A stretch of 12,892 bases of DNA from Candidatus Luteimonas excrementigallinarum (lineage in GTDB: Bacteria > Pseudomonadota > Gammaproteobacteria > Xanthomonadales > Xanthomonadaceae), in assembly GCA_019115725.1 (NCBI GenBank), contig DXCY01000046.1:1-12892 (forward strand), read 5' to 3'. Shown piece by piece: positions 1-7,082 of this stretch; positions within the stretch are counted from its first letter, which is position 1, and each line of letters starts with the position of its first letter. The position numbers were made by a program, and so were the translations under genes. The notes beneath the pieces are model-generated. The model ran no database searches. It had not been told where the DNA came from and worked only from the letters and a program-made list of their open reading frames with translations.

Positions 1-912
1 CCGGGTGGCGGCGCGGATCGCATCGCTGCCGGCCATGGCGATCGGCGTCGGCGGCAGACCATCGCGGGTGTAGGTGTTGTAGGGAGTGTCGGTTTGCAGA
101 TCGCTGCGGCGGATGTTGCCGTCAAAGGCGCTGCCCATGCCGTAGATCACCGTCGGATCGGTCTGCAGGCGCATGCCGCGCTGCAGGCGCCGGGTGAACA
201 CGCCGGCGATGCGGCCGCGCTCCTCGGCGATACCGGTTTCCTTCTCGATGATGGAGGCCAGCACCAGCGCCTCCTCGGCACTTTCCAATGGCAGGCCATC
301 GGCACGCTGCGCCCAGGCCTGTTCCAGCGCACGGTCGAGCGCCGCAGCGGCGCGGCGCAGCAGGTCCAGGTCGCTGTCGCCGCGGGTATAGAGGTAGGTT
401 TCCGGCAGGAAGCGGCCCTCCGGATGCACGCCCGGGCGATCCAGCGCCTGCATCAGCGCGCTGTCATCCAGATCCCGGGTTTCATGCAGCAGCGGCGTTG
501 CGGTCGCCAGCGCGCTGCGCAGTTCGCGGATGTTCCAGCCCTCCACGATGGTGAAGCGGTGGCGGATCACCCGGCCTTCGCGCATCTGCACCAGCACGTC
601 GGTGGCGCTCATCCCGGGCTCGAGCCGGTATTCGCCCACCTGCAGCCGGCCGCCGGCATCCAGCCGCCGCGCCAGCAGCTGCCACTCGATCCGGTGACCA
701 TCGCTGATGCCGGCTTCGCGCAGCCGGCCGAGCACGCGCAGGAAGGAATCCCCGCGCTCGACCACCACGGTGTCGCCTGCGTCGATGCCCGACAGCGGCC
801 CGTTGGCGAAACCCTGATGGTGGTTCCACGCCAGGTAGGCCAGCCCGCCGGCCAGCAGCGCGGAAATCGCAAAAAACAGTCCGATACCCAACCCGCGCCG
901 GCTCACCGCCAT
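1..912 (-). CDS. mltG: Endolytic murein transglycosylase MltG (YceG family), partial: C-terminus beyond window edge
   Basis: Reading down from an ATG at 912, 304 codons remain open to the left edge, so the stop is missing. Near the N-terminus, after MAVSRRG, a hydrophobic segment at about residues 5-28 is a single inner-membrane anchor; the rest should face the periplasm. YceG hallmarks are visible: a GRFLPETYLY stretch, the catalytic-glutamate motif SIIEKETG with E223 (equivalent to E218 of E. coli MltG), QTDPTVIYG, and TPYNTYTRDGLPPTPIA. The family cleaves nascent glycan strands and leaves 1,6-anhydro ends, which limits strand length. E. coli MltG is about 340 residues, so only roughly 40 should be missing. 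It is the last visible gene of the fatty-acid cluster, 81 bases after pabB; in related genomes tmk and holB usually follow. The Shine-Dalgarno is weak (AAGGCAGGG just before the ATG). The family call is secure. Confidence 0.95.
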   Translation of the reverse strand, partial: MAVSRRGLGIGLFFAISALLAGGLAYLAWNHHQGFANGPLSGIDAGDTVVVERGDSFLRVLGRLREAGISDGHRIEWQLLARRLDAGGRLQVGEYRLEPGMSATDVLVQMREGRVIRHRFTIVEGWNIRELRSALATATPLLHETRDLDDSALMQALDRPGVHPEGRFLPETYLYTRGDSDLDLLRRAAAALDRALEQAWAQRADGLPLESAEEALVLASIIEKETGIAEERGRIAGVFTRRLQRGMRLQTDPTVIYGMGSAFDGNIRRSDLQTDTPYNTYTRDGLPPTPIAMAGSDAIRAATR

Positions 913-969
913 CCCTGCCTTGTACTGAAGAAGAAGATCATCGCCTCAGGATACCTTGGGCTCCGCTCG

Positions 970-998
970 CGTAGGAGCGCGTGTGACGCCTGCCTACG
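970..998. repeat. Imperfect 29-bp palindrome spanning the pabB stop codon
   Basis: CGTAGG (970-975) is the inverse of CCTACG (993-998), and GCGT (979-982) is the inverse of ACGC (986-989). The three-base centre is GTG, and mismatched triplets AGC and CTG separate the two arm pairs. The pabB stop (minus-strand TAG, 996-994) lies inside one arm. A second short repeat, CGCTC/GAGCG (964-968/975-979), could form a competing hairpin. No T-run follows on the minus strand, so it is not a classical intrinsic terminator. The GTAGGAGCG wording resembles repetitive extragenic palindromes common in this bacterial family, which is an inference from memory. Confidence 0.4.
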
Positions 999-2343
999 AC
1001 TGGAGGGCGAGGAGCATGCCGCGGGCCTTTGCGCGGGTCTCTGCCAGCTCGCGGGCCGGGATGGAGTCGGCCACGATGCCTGCGCCGGTGCGGAAACGCA
1101 GCGTGTCGCCTTCCAGCTCCGCGCTGCGGATCAGGATGTTCAGATCCATGTCCCCATCGCGGTTCAGCCAGCCCATTGCGCCGGTGTAGGCGCCACGCCC
1201 CACCCCTTCCAGTTCGGCGATGATCTGCATGCAACGCACCTTCGGACAGCCGGTGATGCTGCCACCCGGGAACACCGCGGCGATCACCTGTCCGGGACTG
1301 GCATCGTCCCGCAGGCGCCCGCGCACGTTGCTGACGATGTGATGCACCTGGGCGTAGCTTTCCACGGTCATCAATTCGTCCACTTCCACGCTGCCGGCAG
1401 TGCACACCCGGCCGAGATCGTTGCGCTCCAGGTCCACCAGCATCACGTGCTCGGCGCGCTCCTTGGGATCGCCCACCATCTCCTGCACCCGCAGCGCATC
1501 GTCATCGCCCGGCAGGCGCGGCCGGGTGCCGGCGATCGGCCGGGTTTCCACCACGTCACCGCGGACCGACACCAGCCGCTCCGGGGATGCGCTGGCCACC
1601 GCCCAGCCATCGCCATGAAACAGGCCTGAAAACGGCGCGGGGCTGACCTCGCGCAGGCGCGCATAGACGGCCGCCGGCTCGGGCGCTTCGGTGAAACGGG
1701 CCCGCCAGGCGCGGGACAGGTTGACCTGGAACACATCGCCCGCGGCCAGGTACGCCAGGATCCTCTCCACGCCTGTGGTGAACCGCTCCGGCGCATCCTC
1801 GTCGAGGCTGGCCGGCGGCGCCCACGGCGGCAGCTCCGGCTGCACGGCCGCGGCCGAGGCGTCGGTCATCATCTGCGCCAGCAGGCCCTCATGCCCCGGT
1901 TCGGCCACTGCCATACATTCACCGCTGTTGCGGTCACGCAGCAGCGCGGCAGGACAGCGCAAAGCGACGGCCACCGGAAGCTTGCCGGGGGCCGGCGGCA
2001 GGCGCAGCACGGGTTCCACCTGGGCGGCCAGTTCATAGCCCAGCAGCAGCGCCCAGCCGCCGCGGAACGGCCAGCGGGGCTCGGTGCGCGGCACCTGGTG
2101 GCCGCGCCACAGGCCATCCAGCGCGTCCAGGAAGGAGGCTTTTAGCACCCTGCCCTCACCGTCGCGGGTCTGTCCCTGGGCATCCAGCGCCAGCGAAGTG
2201 CCGGTACAGGCCAGCAGCATGTCCCATTGGCCCTGGGCGGTGCCGTGGGCCACGGACTGCAGCAGCACCGGATAGCGCGCTGGCGCTGCACGATGCAGCG
2301 CCAGCAGGCCAGGAGCGGCCGGCAGCGGACGGGAAATCAGCAT
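994..2343 (-). CDS. pabB: Aminodeoxychorismate synthase component I, PIAGT subtype
   Basis: A 449-residue chorismate-binding enzyme, close to E. coli PabB (453). With a glutamine amidotransferase partner it turns chorismate into 4-amino-4-deoxychorismate for p-aminobenzoate and folate; it is cytosolic. An N-terminal anthranilate-synthase-I-like domain covers about residues 1-150 and the chorismate-binding domain about 185-445. Motifs seen: GDVFQVNLSRAW (202-213), LVDLERNDLGRVC (302-314), GSITGCPKVRCMQII (361-375) and GAGIVADS (420-427). The active-site loop reads RPIAGTRPR with A271, where classical PabB has a catalytic lysine (PIKGT). PIAGT is typical of anthranilate synthase but also occurs in a recognised PabB subclass that includes Stenotrophomonas maltophilia PabB. 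The GCPKVRCMQII wording and the position in a fab cluster away from trp genes favour PabB over TrpE. The start ATG has an AGGA about nine bases upstream and lies 42 bases after fabF. No pabA is in the window. Confidence 0.9.
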   Translation of the reverse strand: MLISRPLPAAPGLLALHRAAPARYPVLLQSVAHGTAQGQWDMLLACTGTSLALDAQGQTRDGEGRVLKASFLDALDGLWRGHQVPRTEPRWPFRGGWALLLGYELAAQVEPVLRLPPAPGKLPVAVALRCPAALLRDRNSGECMAVAEPGHEGLLAQMMTDASAAAVQPELPPWAPPASLDEDAPERFTTGVERILAYLAAGDVFQVNLSRAWRARFTEAPEPAAVYARLREVSPAPFSGLFHGDGWAVASASPERLVSVRGDVVETRPIAGTRPRLPGDDDALRVQEMVGDPKERAEHVMLVDLERNDLGRVCTAGSVEVDELMTVESYAQVHHIVSNVRGRLRDDASPGQVIAAVFPGGSITGCPKVRCMQIIAELEGVGRGAYTGAMGWLNRDGDMDLNILIRSAELEGDTLRFRTGAGIVADSIPARELAETRAKARGMLLALQS

Positions 2344-2385
2344 GGAGCCGGTCCTGGCGACAGGGGGCGCAGTGCGCCCGGTGGA

Positions 2386-3624
2386 TCAGACCCGGGAGAA
2401 CACCAGGGTGCCGTTGGTGCCGCCGAAGCCGAACGAGTTGGACAGCACCACGTCCACCTTCGCCTCGCGGGCGGTGTGCGGCACGTAATCCAGATCGCAG
2501 CCCTCGGACGGATCATCCAGGTTGATGGTGGGCGGCAGGATGCCGGTATGGATGGCCATCGCCGAGAACACCGCCTCCACGCCGCCCGCCGCGCCCAGCA
2601 GGTGCCCGGTCATCGACTTGGTGGAGCTGACCGCCACCTTGTGCGCGTGCGCACCCAGCGAGGCCTTGATGGCCATGGTTTCAGCCAGGTCGCCGGCCGG
2701 GGTGGAGGTGCCGTGGGCGTTGATGTATCCAATGCGCTCCGCCGGGATGCCCGCATCGGCGATGGCGTGGTCCATGCAACGCGCCGCACCCTCGCCGCTC
2801 TCGCTCGGCGCGGTCATGTGATAGGCGTCGCCGCTCATGCCGAAACCGGCCAGCTCGGCATAGATGCGCGCACCGCGCGCCTTGGCGTGTTCGTATTCCT
2901 CGAGGATCAGCACGCCCGCACCGTCGCCCATGACAAAGCCGTCGCGGCCCTTGTCCCAGGGGCGCGAGGCGGCCTGCGGATTCTCGTTATTGGTCGACAG
3001 GGCGCGCATCGAGCAGAACCCGCCCAGTGACGTCGCCGTGGTGGCGTACTCGGCGCCGCCGGCGATCATCACATCGGCATCGCCGTACTGGATCATGCGC
3101 ATCGCCAGGCCGATGTTGTGGGTGGCCGTGGTGCACGCGGTCACCGCGGCAATGTTCGGCCCCTTGGCGCCGGTCATGATCGACACCTGGCCAGCCACCA
3201 TGTTGATGATGGTGCTGGGCACGTAGAACGGCGAGATCTTGCGCGGGCCGCCCTCGTGGTACTTGATGGTGGTTTCCTCGATGCCCTTCAGGCCACCGAT
3301 ACCGGCACCGATCGCCACGCCGATGCGCCCGGCATTGGCTTCGTTGATTTCCACGCCGGCGTCGGCAATGGCCATCATCGAAGCGCCCACGCCGTAATGC
3401 ACGAACGGGTCCATCTTCTTCAGGTCCTTGGGCGCGATCCACTTCGTCGGGTCGAAATCCGGCACCTCGCCGGCAATCCGGGTCGGGAACGCGGAGACGT
3501 CGAAGTGCGTGATCGGCCCGATGCCCGAACGCCCGGCCACGATGCCATCCCAGCTGGAAGCCAGGTCCGCGCCCAGCGGCGACAGGATGCCCAGGCCGGT
3601 GATGACCACGCGTCGTTTGGACAT
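2386..3624 (-). CDS. fabF: 3-oxoacyl-[acyl-carrier-protein] synthase II (KAS II)
   Basis: A 412-residue condensing enzyme (E. coli FabF 413) that elongates acyl-ACP with malonyl-ACP, releasing CO2, in the cytosolic type II fatty-acid pathway. The thiolase fold is complete: nucleophile C164 in VTACTTATHN, H304 in NAHGTSTPAGD, K336 and H341 in STKSMTGHLLGAAGG, and the C-terminal glycine loop SNSFGFGGTNGTL (395-407). The chosen ATG starts MSKRRVVITGLG, exactly where the family begins, and has a strong AAGGAG six bases upstream. An ATG 22 codons further up at 3690 would add a tail unlike the family and lacks a comparable ribosome site. It lies 178 bases after acpP, the longest gap in the cluster, and that gap holds hairpins. 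Confidence 0.97.
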   Translation of the reverse strand: MSKRRVVITGLGILSPLGADLASSWDGIVAGRSGIGPITHFDVSAFPTRIAGEVPDFDPTKWIAPKDLKKMDPFVHYGVGASMMAIADAGVEINEANAGRIGVAIGAGIGGLKGIEETTIKYHEGGPRKISPFYVPSTIINMVAGQVSIMTGAKGPNIAAVTACTTATHNIGLAMRMIQYGDADVMIAGGAEYATTATSLGGFCSMRALSTNNENPQAASRPWDKGRDGFVMGDGAGVLILEEYEHAKARGARIYAELAGFGMSGDAYHMTAPSESGEGAARCMDHAIADAGIPAERIGYINAHGTSTPAGDLAETMAIKASLGAHAHKVAVSSTKSMTGHLLGAAGGVEAVFSAMAIHTGILPPTINLDDPSEGCDLDYVPHTAREAKVDVVLSNSFGFGGTNGTLVFSRV

Positions 3625-3691
3625 GAAGTGCTCCTTGGATAGATACCGATGACTGACGGGCGCGCGGATCGCGCCGCCCCTGAAATGCACA

Positions 3692-3709
3692 GGGCCGCAA
3701 ATGCGGCCC
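3692..3709 (-). terminator. Hairpin in the acpP-fabF gap, no U-tail
   Basis: The minus-strand RNA reads GGGCCGC-ATTT-GCGGCCC, a perfect 7-bp GC stem with a four-base loop, about 95 bases after the acpP stop. The following bases (CTGTGCATTTC) contain no U-run, so full intrinsic termination is unlikely. A second, weaker stem GCCCCG/CGGGGC spans 3723-3748. I infer that these protect or process the acpP message or partly attenuate fabF. Stems this size occur by chance in GC-rich gaps, so confidence is limited. Confidence 0.4.
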
Positions 3710-3802
3710 CGTGTCCATCAATGCCCCGCCCCTGGACCAGCCCGGGGCGATGCACGGCCGTGGATACGCGGCACTGGGCGCGCGCATCCCGGCCGCCTGC
3801 GA

Positions 3803-4042
3803 TTACGCCTTGACGTTGGTCTTGATGTAATCGATGGCCTGCTGCACCGAGGTGATCTTCTCGGCTTCCTCGTCCGGAATCTCGCACTCGAATTCTTCTT
3901 CAAGCGCCATCACCAGTTCCACGGTGTCCAGCGAGTCGGCGCCAAGGTCGTCGACAAAGGAAGCGCTGGCGCTGACCTCGTCTTCCTTCACGCCCAGCTG
4001 CTCCACCACAATCTTCTTGACGCGTTCTTCGATGCTGCTCAT
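3803..4042 (-). CDS. acpP: Acyl carrier protein
   Basis: A 79-residue acidic protein (E. coli ACP 78) that carries growing acyl chains on a 4'-phosphopantetheine arm for FabD, FabF, FabG and FabH, all encoded alongside it. The attachment site is S37 in the invariant motif GADSLDTVELVMALEEEF, which opens acidic helix II, the docking surface for partner enzymes. The remainder follows the four-helix pattern, with the helix III-IV part EAEKITSVQQAIDYI. The start MSSIEERVKKIV matches the family, and GGAG lies about ten bases upstream. Gaps on both sides are unusually long for this cluster (122 and 178 bases) and hold hairpins, which fits separate processing or extra expression of this abundant protein. 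Confidence 0.98.
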   Translation of the reverse strand: MSSIEERVKKIVVEQLGVKEDEVSASASFVDDLGADSLDTVELVMALEEEFECEIPDEEAEKITSVQQAIDYIKTNVKA

Positions 4043-4059
4043 GGGTACTTTGCTCCGTG

Positions 4060-4082
4060 GGGCCGATAAATTCTTGCGGCCC
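4060..4082 (-). promoter_or_regulatory. acpP: Candidate acpP leader hairpin
   Basis: The minus-strand RNA reads GGGCCG (4082-4077), then the AT-rich loop CAAGAATTTAT, then CGGCCC (4065-4060), a perfect 6-bp stem. It ends three bases before the acpP ribosome site (GGAG within 4057-4052). Such placement could influence ribosome access or block 5' exonuclease decay. This is only a structural observation; no trans-acting regulator can be named. Confidence 0.35.
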
Positions 4083-4085
4083 GAT

Positions 4086-4091
4086 AGTTTA
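4086..4091 (-). promoter_or_regulatory. Weak candidate -10 element upstream of acpP
   Basis: TAAACT on the minus strand sits in a local AT-rich patch of the fabG-acpP gap, and transcription from it would begin near 4080. No convincing -35 hexamer lies at 16-18 bases; TTTCGC at 4116-4111 is 19 bases away. Many bacteria have a separate acpP promoter, which is the main reason to mention it. Confidence 0.2.
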
Positions 4092-4140
4092 AGGGAAAGC
4101 CGGGCGTTCGGCGAAAGTAGCCGGCGCCCTTTCCTGTTCA

Positions 4141-4154
4141 GGGGCTTGCGCCCC
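4141..4154 (-). terminator. GNRA-capped hairpin after fabG
   Basis: The minus-strand RNA reads GGGGC-GCAA-GCCCC: a 5-bp stem closed by a GCAA tetraloop of the stable GNRA class, ten bases after the fabG stop. No U-run follows (TGAACAGGAAAGG). It may be a 3'-end protector or processing element separating fabG from acpP rather than a terminator, since acpP lies immediately downstream on the same strand. Confidence 0.35.
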
Positions 4155-4164
4155 GGAATGGGGG

Positions 4165-4911
4165 TTACGGCATGTACATGCCGCCGTTGACGTGCAGGGT
4201 CTCGCCGGTGATGTAGGCGGCCGACGGCCCGGCAAGAAAAGCCACTGCGCCGGCCACGTCGGCCGGGTCGCCGAGACGGCCCAGGGCAATCTGCCCGGCC
4301 ATCTCCTGCTTTGCATCTTCCGGCAGGTCGCGGGTCATGTCGGTGGCGATGAAGCCCGGGGCCACCACGTTCACCGTCACTCCGCGCGAACCGATCTCGC
4401 GGGCCAGCGACTTGCTGAAGGCGATCACACCGGCCTTGGCCGCCGCGTAGTTGGCCTGCCCGGCGTTGCCCATCACTCCGATCACCGAGGCGATGTTGAT
4501 GATCCGGCCCTTGCGCGCCTTCATCATGCCGCGCATCACCGCCTTGGAAGCGCGGTAGACGCTGGTGAGGTTGGTATCCAGGATCGCCTGCCAGTCCTCG
4601 TCCTTCATCCGCATCAGCAGGTTGTCGCGGGTGATGCCGGCATTGTTGACGAGGATGCTGATGGCGCCGAATTCCTTGCCGATATCGGCAATGAGCGCGT
4701 CGATGGCGTCGCCGTCGGCCACGTCGAGCACCCGGCCGTGGCCGGTGCCGATGGCGGCAAGGCGCGCGCCGAGCGCATCCGCGCCGGCCTGGCTGGTGGC
4801 GGTACCGATCACGGTCGCGCCCTGCTCGGCGAGCAGGTCGGCAATCGCTGCGCCAATGCCGCGGCTGGCGCCGGTAACGAGGGCGATCTCGCCTTTCAGG
4901 GGTTGGGTCAT
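4165..4911 (-). CDS. fabG: 3-oxoacyl-[acyl-carrier-protein] reductase
   Basis: A 248-residue short-chain dehydrogenase/reductase (E. coli FabG 244) that uses NADPH to reduce 3-oxoacyl-ACP to 3-hydroxyacyl-ACP in each elongation cycle. The Rossmann nucleotide loop TGASRGIG (13-20), NNAG (89-92), and catalytic N114, S142, Y155 and K159 (YAAAK) are all present, and the C-terminus GGMYMP matches housekeeping FabG. The ATG at 4911 gives MTQPLKGEIALVTG, with AAGGA about ten bases upstream. An in-frame start 24 codons higher would overlap the end of fabD and add a non-family extension. It follows fabD by 34 bases. Confidence 0.97.
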   Translation of the reverse strand: MTQPLKGEIALVTGASRGIGAAIADLLAEQGATVIGTATSQAGADALGARLAAIGTGHGRVLDVADGDAIDALIADIGKEFGAISILVNNAGITRDNLLMRMKDEDWQAILDTNLTSVYRASKAVMRGMMKARKGRIINIASVIGVMGNAGQANYAAAKAGVIAFSKSLAREIGSRGVTVNVVAPGFIATDMTRDLPEDAKQEMAGQIALGRLGDPADVAGAVAFLAGPSAAYITGETLHVNGGMYMP

Positions 4912-4945
4912 GGGTTCATTTCCTTGCAGTAGCGGGGGTACCGCG

Positions 4946-5893
4946 TCAGCTGTTCCATTCTGCCAGCGCGGCGTCGAACTCATCCGGCGTGCCCAGCGGC
5001 AGCGCCTTGAGCGAGCGGTCGATGCGCCGTGCCAGGCCCGAAAGGACCTTGCCCGGGCCGCATTCGGCGATCACACCGGCACCGCGCGCGGCCAGGGTCT
5101 GCACGCAGCCCGTCCACTGGACCGGCAGGTACAGCTGGCGCACCAGGGCGTCGCGGATGGCGTGGGCACCTGCGTGCACCTCGGCATCCACGTTCTGCAC
5201 CACCGGCACCTCGGGATCGTTCCACTGCAGCTCGCCCATGGCTGTGGCCAGCCGGTTGGCGGCCTCGCGCATCAGCGGCGTATGCGAGGGCACGCTGACA
5301 GCCAGCTTGACCGCCTTGCGCACACCCTGATCGGCCAGCAACGCCAGTGCCCGGTCGACGGCGTCGGCATGGCCGCCGATCACCACCTGGCCCGGGGAGT
5401 TGAAATTGGCCGGCACGACCACGCCTTCGCCCTCGGAGGCCTGCTCGCAGGCCGCTGCCACCACCGCGTCATCGGCGCCGAGCACGGCGGCCATGGCACC
5501 GGTGCCCGCAGGCGCCGCGGCCTGCATCAGCTGGCCACGCAGGCGCACCAGGCGGGCGGCCTCGCCCAGCGGCAGCGCGCCGGCGGCCACCAGCGCAGCG
5601 TATTCGCCAAGGCTGTGCCCGGCCATCAGCGCGGGCTGTGCGCCGCCCCGGGCGCGCCACACGCGGTAGACCGCCACGCCGGCGGCCAGCAGCGCGGGCT
5701 GGGTGAATTCGGTGGAGTTGAGCTGTTCTTCCGGACCCGACTGGGCCAGTGCCCACAGGTCAACGCCCGCGCCTTCCGACGCCTCGGCGAACACCTCGGT
5801 GATCTCAGCGTGGCTGGCGGCCAGGTCGGCCAGCATGCCCATGGACTGGGACCCCTGGCCGGGAAATACGAAAGCAAGCCGTGAATCGGTCAC
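4946..5893 (-). CDS. fabD: Malonyl-CoA:ACP transacylase
   Basis: A 315-residue acyltransferase that moves malonyl from CoA to ACP, supplying the extender for FabH and FabF. Seen: the oxyanion motif PGQGSQSMGM (11-20), nucleophile S94 in GHSLGEYAAL, R119 that holds the malonyl carboxylate (RLRGQLMQ), and general base H204 in SVPSHTPLM. The start is a GTG. I chose 5893 because it gives MTDSRLAFVFPGQG, aligned with the family; another in-frame GTG at 5902 adds three residues, and neither has a strong Shine-Dalgarno. The 91-base gap after fabH contains a plausible promoter, so fabD may be partly transcribed on its own. The function is certain; the exact start is not. Confidence 0.95.
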   Translation of the reverse strand: MTDSRLAFVFPGQGSQSMGMLADLAASHAEITEVFAEASEGAGVDLWALAQSGPEEQLNSTEFTQPALLAAGVAVYRVWRARGGAQPALMAGHSLGEYAALVAAGALPLGEAARLVRLRGQLMQAAAPAGTGAMAAVLGADDAVVAAACEQASEGEGVVVPANFNSPGQVVIGGHADAVDRALALLADQGVRKAVKLAVSVPSHTPLMREAANRLATAMGELQWNDPEVPVVQNVDAEVHAGAHAIRDALVRQLYLPVQWTGCVQTLAARGAGVIAECGPGKVLSGLARRIDRSLKALPLGTPDEFDAALAEWNS

Positions 5894-5926
5894 CGCACAC
5901 ACCCGCAGTCAAAAAACCAACCGCCA

Positions 5927-5956
5927 ATGATACGGGCCCATCCGCCAGGATGTCTG
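5927..5956 (-). promoter_or_regulatory. Candidate internal promoter ahead of fabD
   Basis: On the minus strand CAGACA (5956-5951; four of six matches to TTGACA) is followed after 18 bases by TATCAT (5932-5927; five of six to TATAAT). Transcription would begin near 5920, about 27 bases before the fabD GTG at 5893. A T6 run (5916-5911) follows the -10. It is a fair sigma-70 match in GC-rich DNA, but unproven. Confidence 0.35.
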
Positions 5957-5984
5957 TACTACGGCGTATGCAAGAAGGCGGAAA

Positions 5985-6980
5985 TCAGTAGCGCAGCAGC
6001 GCCGATCCCCAGGTGAAGCCGCCACCAAAGGCTTCCAGCAGCACCAGCTGGCCACGCTCCACCTTGCCCGAACGCACCGCTTCGTCCAGCGCCAGCGGCA
6101 CCGAACCGGACGAGGTGTTGCCATGACGGTCAACGGTCACGATGACCCGCTCCATCGGCATTTCCAGCCGCTTGGCGGTCGCTTCGATGATGCGCAGGTT
6201 GGCCTGGTGGGGAATCAGCCAGTCAAGATCGCTCTTGTCGAGGTTGTTGGCTGCCAGGGTCTCGTCGACCACGGAGTCCAGTGCCCGCACGGCGTGCTTG
6301 AACACTTCGCTGCCGGCCATGCTGATGCGCACGCCGGCGTTCTTCTCGTCTTCCTTGAAGCCCACCGAAACGCCCACCGGGTTCCACAGCAGCTCTTTCT
6401 TGCCGCCGTCGGCGTGCATGTGGGTGCTGAGGATGCCGGTGTCGGTATCGGCCTTGAGCACCACCGCGCCGGCACCATCGCCAAACAGCACGCAGGTGGT
6501 GCGGTCTTCCCAGTCGACCATGCGGGTCAGGGTTTCCGAACCGACCACCAGCACGGTCTTCGCATCGCCGGTGCGGATGAACTTGTCCGCCACCGACAGC
6601 CCGTACAGAAAGCCGGAACAGGCCGCGTTGACGTCGAACGCGCCGCAGCCGTTGGCACCCAGCCGGTGCTGCAGCAGGCAGGCACTGGAGGGGAAGATCA
6701 GGTCGGGGGTGGTGGTACCGAGCACGATCAGATCGAGCTCTTCCGGCTTCACGCCGGCCGCTTCCAGGGCCCGCAGCGAGGCCTGGTAGGCAAGGTCGGA
6801 AGTGGTTTCACCTTCGGCCGCCACGTGGCGCTGGCGGATGCCGGTGCGGGCCGCGATCCACTCGTCGCTGGTGTCCACAATCTTGGCCAGATCGTCGTTG
6901 GTCACCACATTTTCCGGCAGATAGCTGCCAGTGCCCGCGATGCGTGAATACACGCGCTGGGCCGTACCCGTTTGATTCAT
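5985..6980 (-). CDS. fabH: 3-oxoacyl-[acyl-carrier-protein] synthase III (KAS III)
   Basis: A 331-residue initiator of type II fatty-acid synthesis, normally condensing acetyl-CoA (or a branched primer) with malonyl-ACP. The triad is complete: C121 in VNAACSGFLYGL, H258 in IPHQANLRII and N288 in HGNTSSGSVPLAL, and the C-terminal EAFGGGFTWGSALLRY is typical. E. coli FabH is 317 residues; the extra length is at the N-terminus (MNQTGTAQRV before YSRIAGTGSYLPE). The ATG at 6980 has GAGGA about eleven bases upstream, a rather long spacing. A GTG at codon 10 would mimic the E. coli start but has no ribosome site, and an ATG at 7025 adds 15 unlikely residues. Primer preference cannot be read from the sequence, though this bacterial family is rich in branched fatty acids. 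It follows rpmF directly, with no plsX between. Confidence 0.97.
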   Translation of the reverse strand: MNQTGTAQRVYSRIAGTGSYLPENVVTNDDLAKIVDTSDEWIAARTGIRQRHVAAEGETTSDLAYQASLRALEAAGVKPEELDLIVLGTTTPDLIFPSSACLLQHRLGANGCGAFDVNAACSGFLYGLSVADKFIRTGDAKTVLVVGSETLTRMVDWEDRTTCVLFGDGAGAVVLKADTDTGILSTHMHADGGKKELLWNPVGVSVGFKEDEKNAGVRISMAGSEVFKHAVRALDSVVDETLAANNLDKSDLDWLIPHQANLRIIEATAKRLEMPMERVIVTVDRHGNTSSGSVPLALDEAVRSGKVERGQLVLLEAFGGGFTWGSALLRY

Positions 6981-7060
6981 CTGCACAACCGTCCTCGACC
7001 GGATGCCCGGTATCTCCGGGGCCATGCTACACGGGCGCGGCGGCGTGCGTTGCCCGCAGG

Positions 7061-7082
7061 GCCGCCGTCCAGGGACGGCGGC
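7061..7082 (-). terminator. Perfect 10-bp hairpin just after rpmF
   Basis: GCCGCCGTCC (7061-7070) and GGACGGCGGC (7073-7082) are exact inverse copies around two central bases, beginning eight bases after the rpmF stop. On the minus strand the following bases (CCTGCGGGC) have no U-run. It is the strongest stem in the window. I infer a partial terminator or 3' stabiliser that lets rpmF be more abundant than the downstream fab genes. The rest of the rpmF-fabH gap shows nothing coding. Confidence 0.5.

Noticed and set aside
94..1629. Long plus-strand open frame (about 511 codons) opposite mltG and pabB
   Set aside because: It is antisense to two well-supported genes; its histidine/glutamine/alanine-rich translation is typical of the complement of GC-rich coding DNA and matches no family.
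3624..3690. Upstream ATG extending FabF by 22 residues
   Set aside because: The family starts at MSKRRVVITG, which has a strong AAGGAG; the extension reads through the hairpin-bearing gap.
4565..5884. 439-codon plus-strand frame opposite fabG and fabD
   Set aside because: Antisense shadow; both opposite genes have intact catalytic residues.
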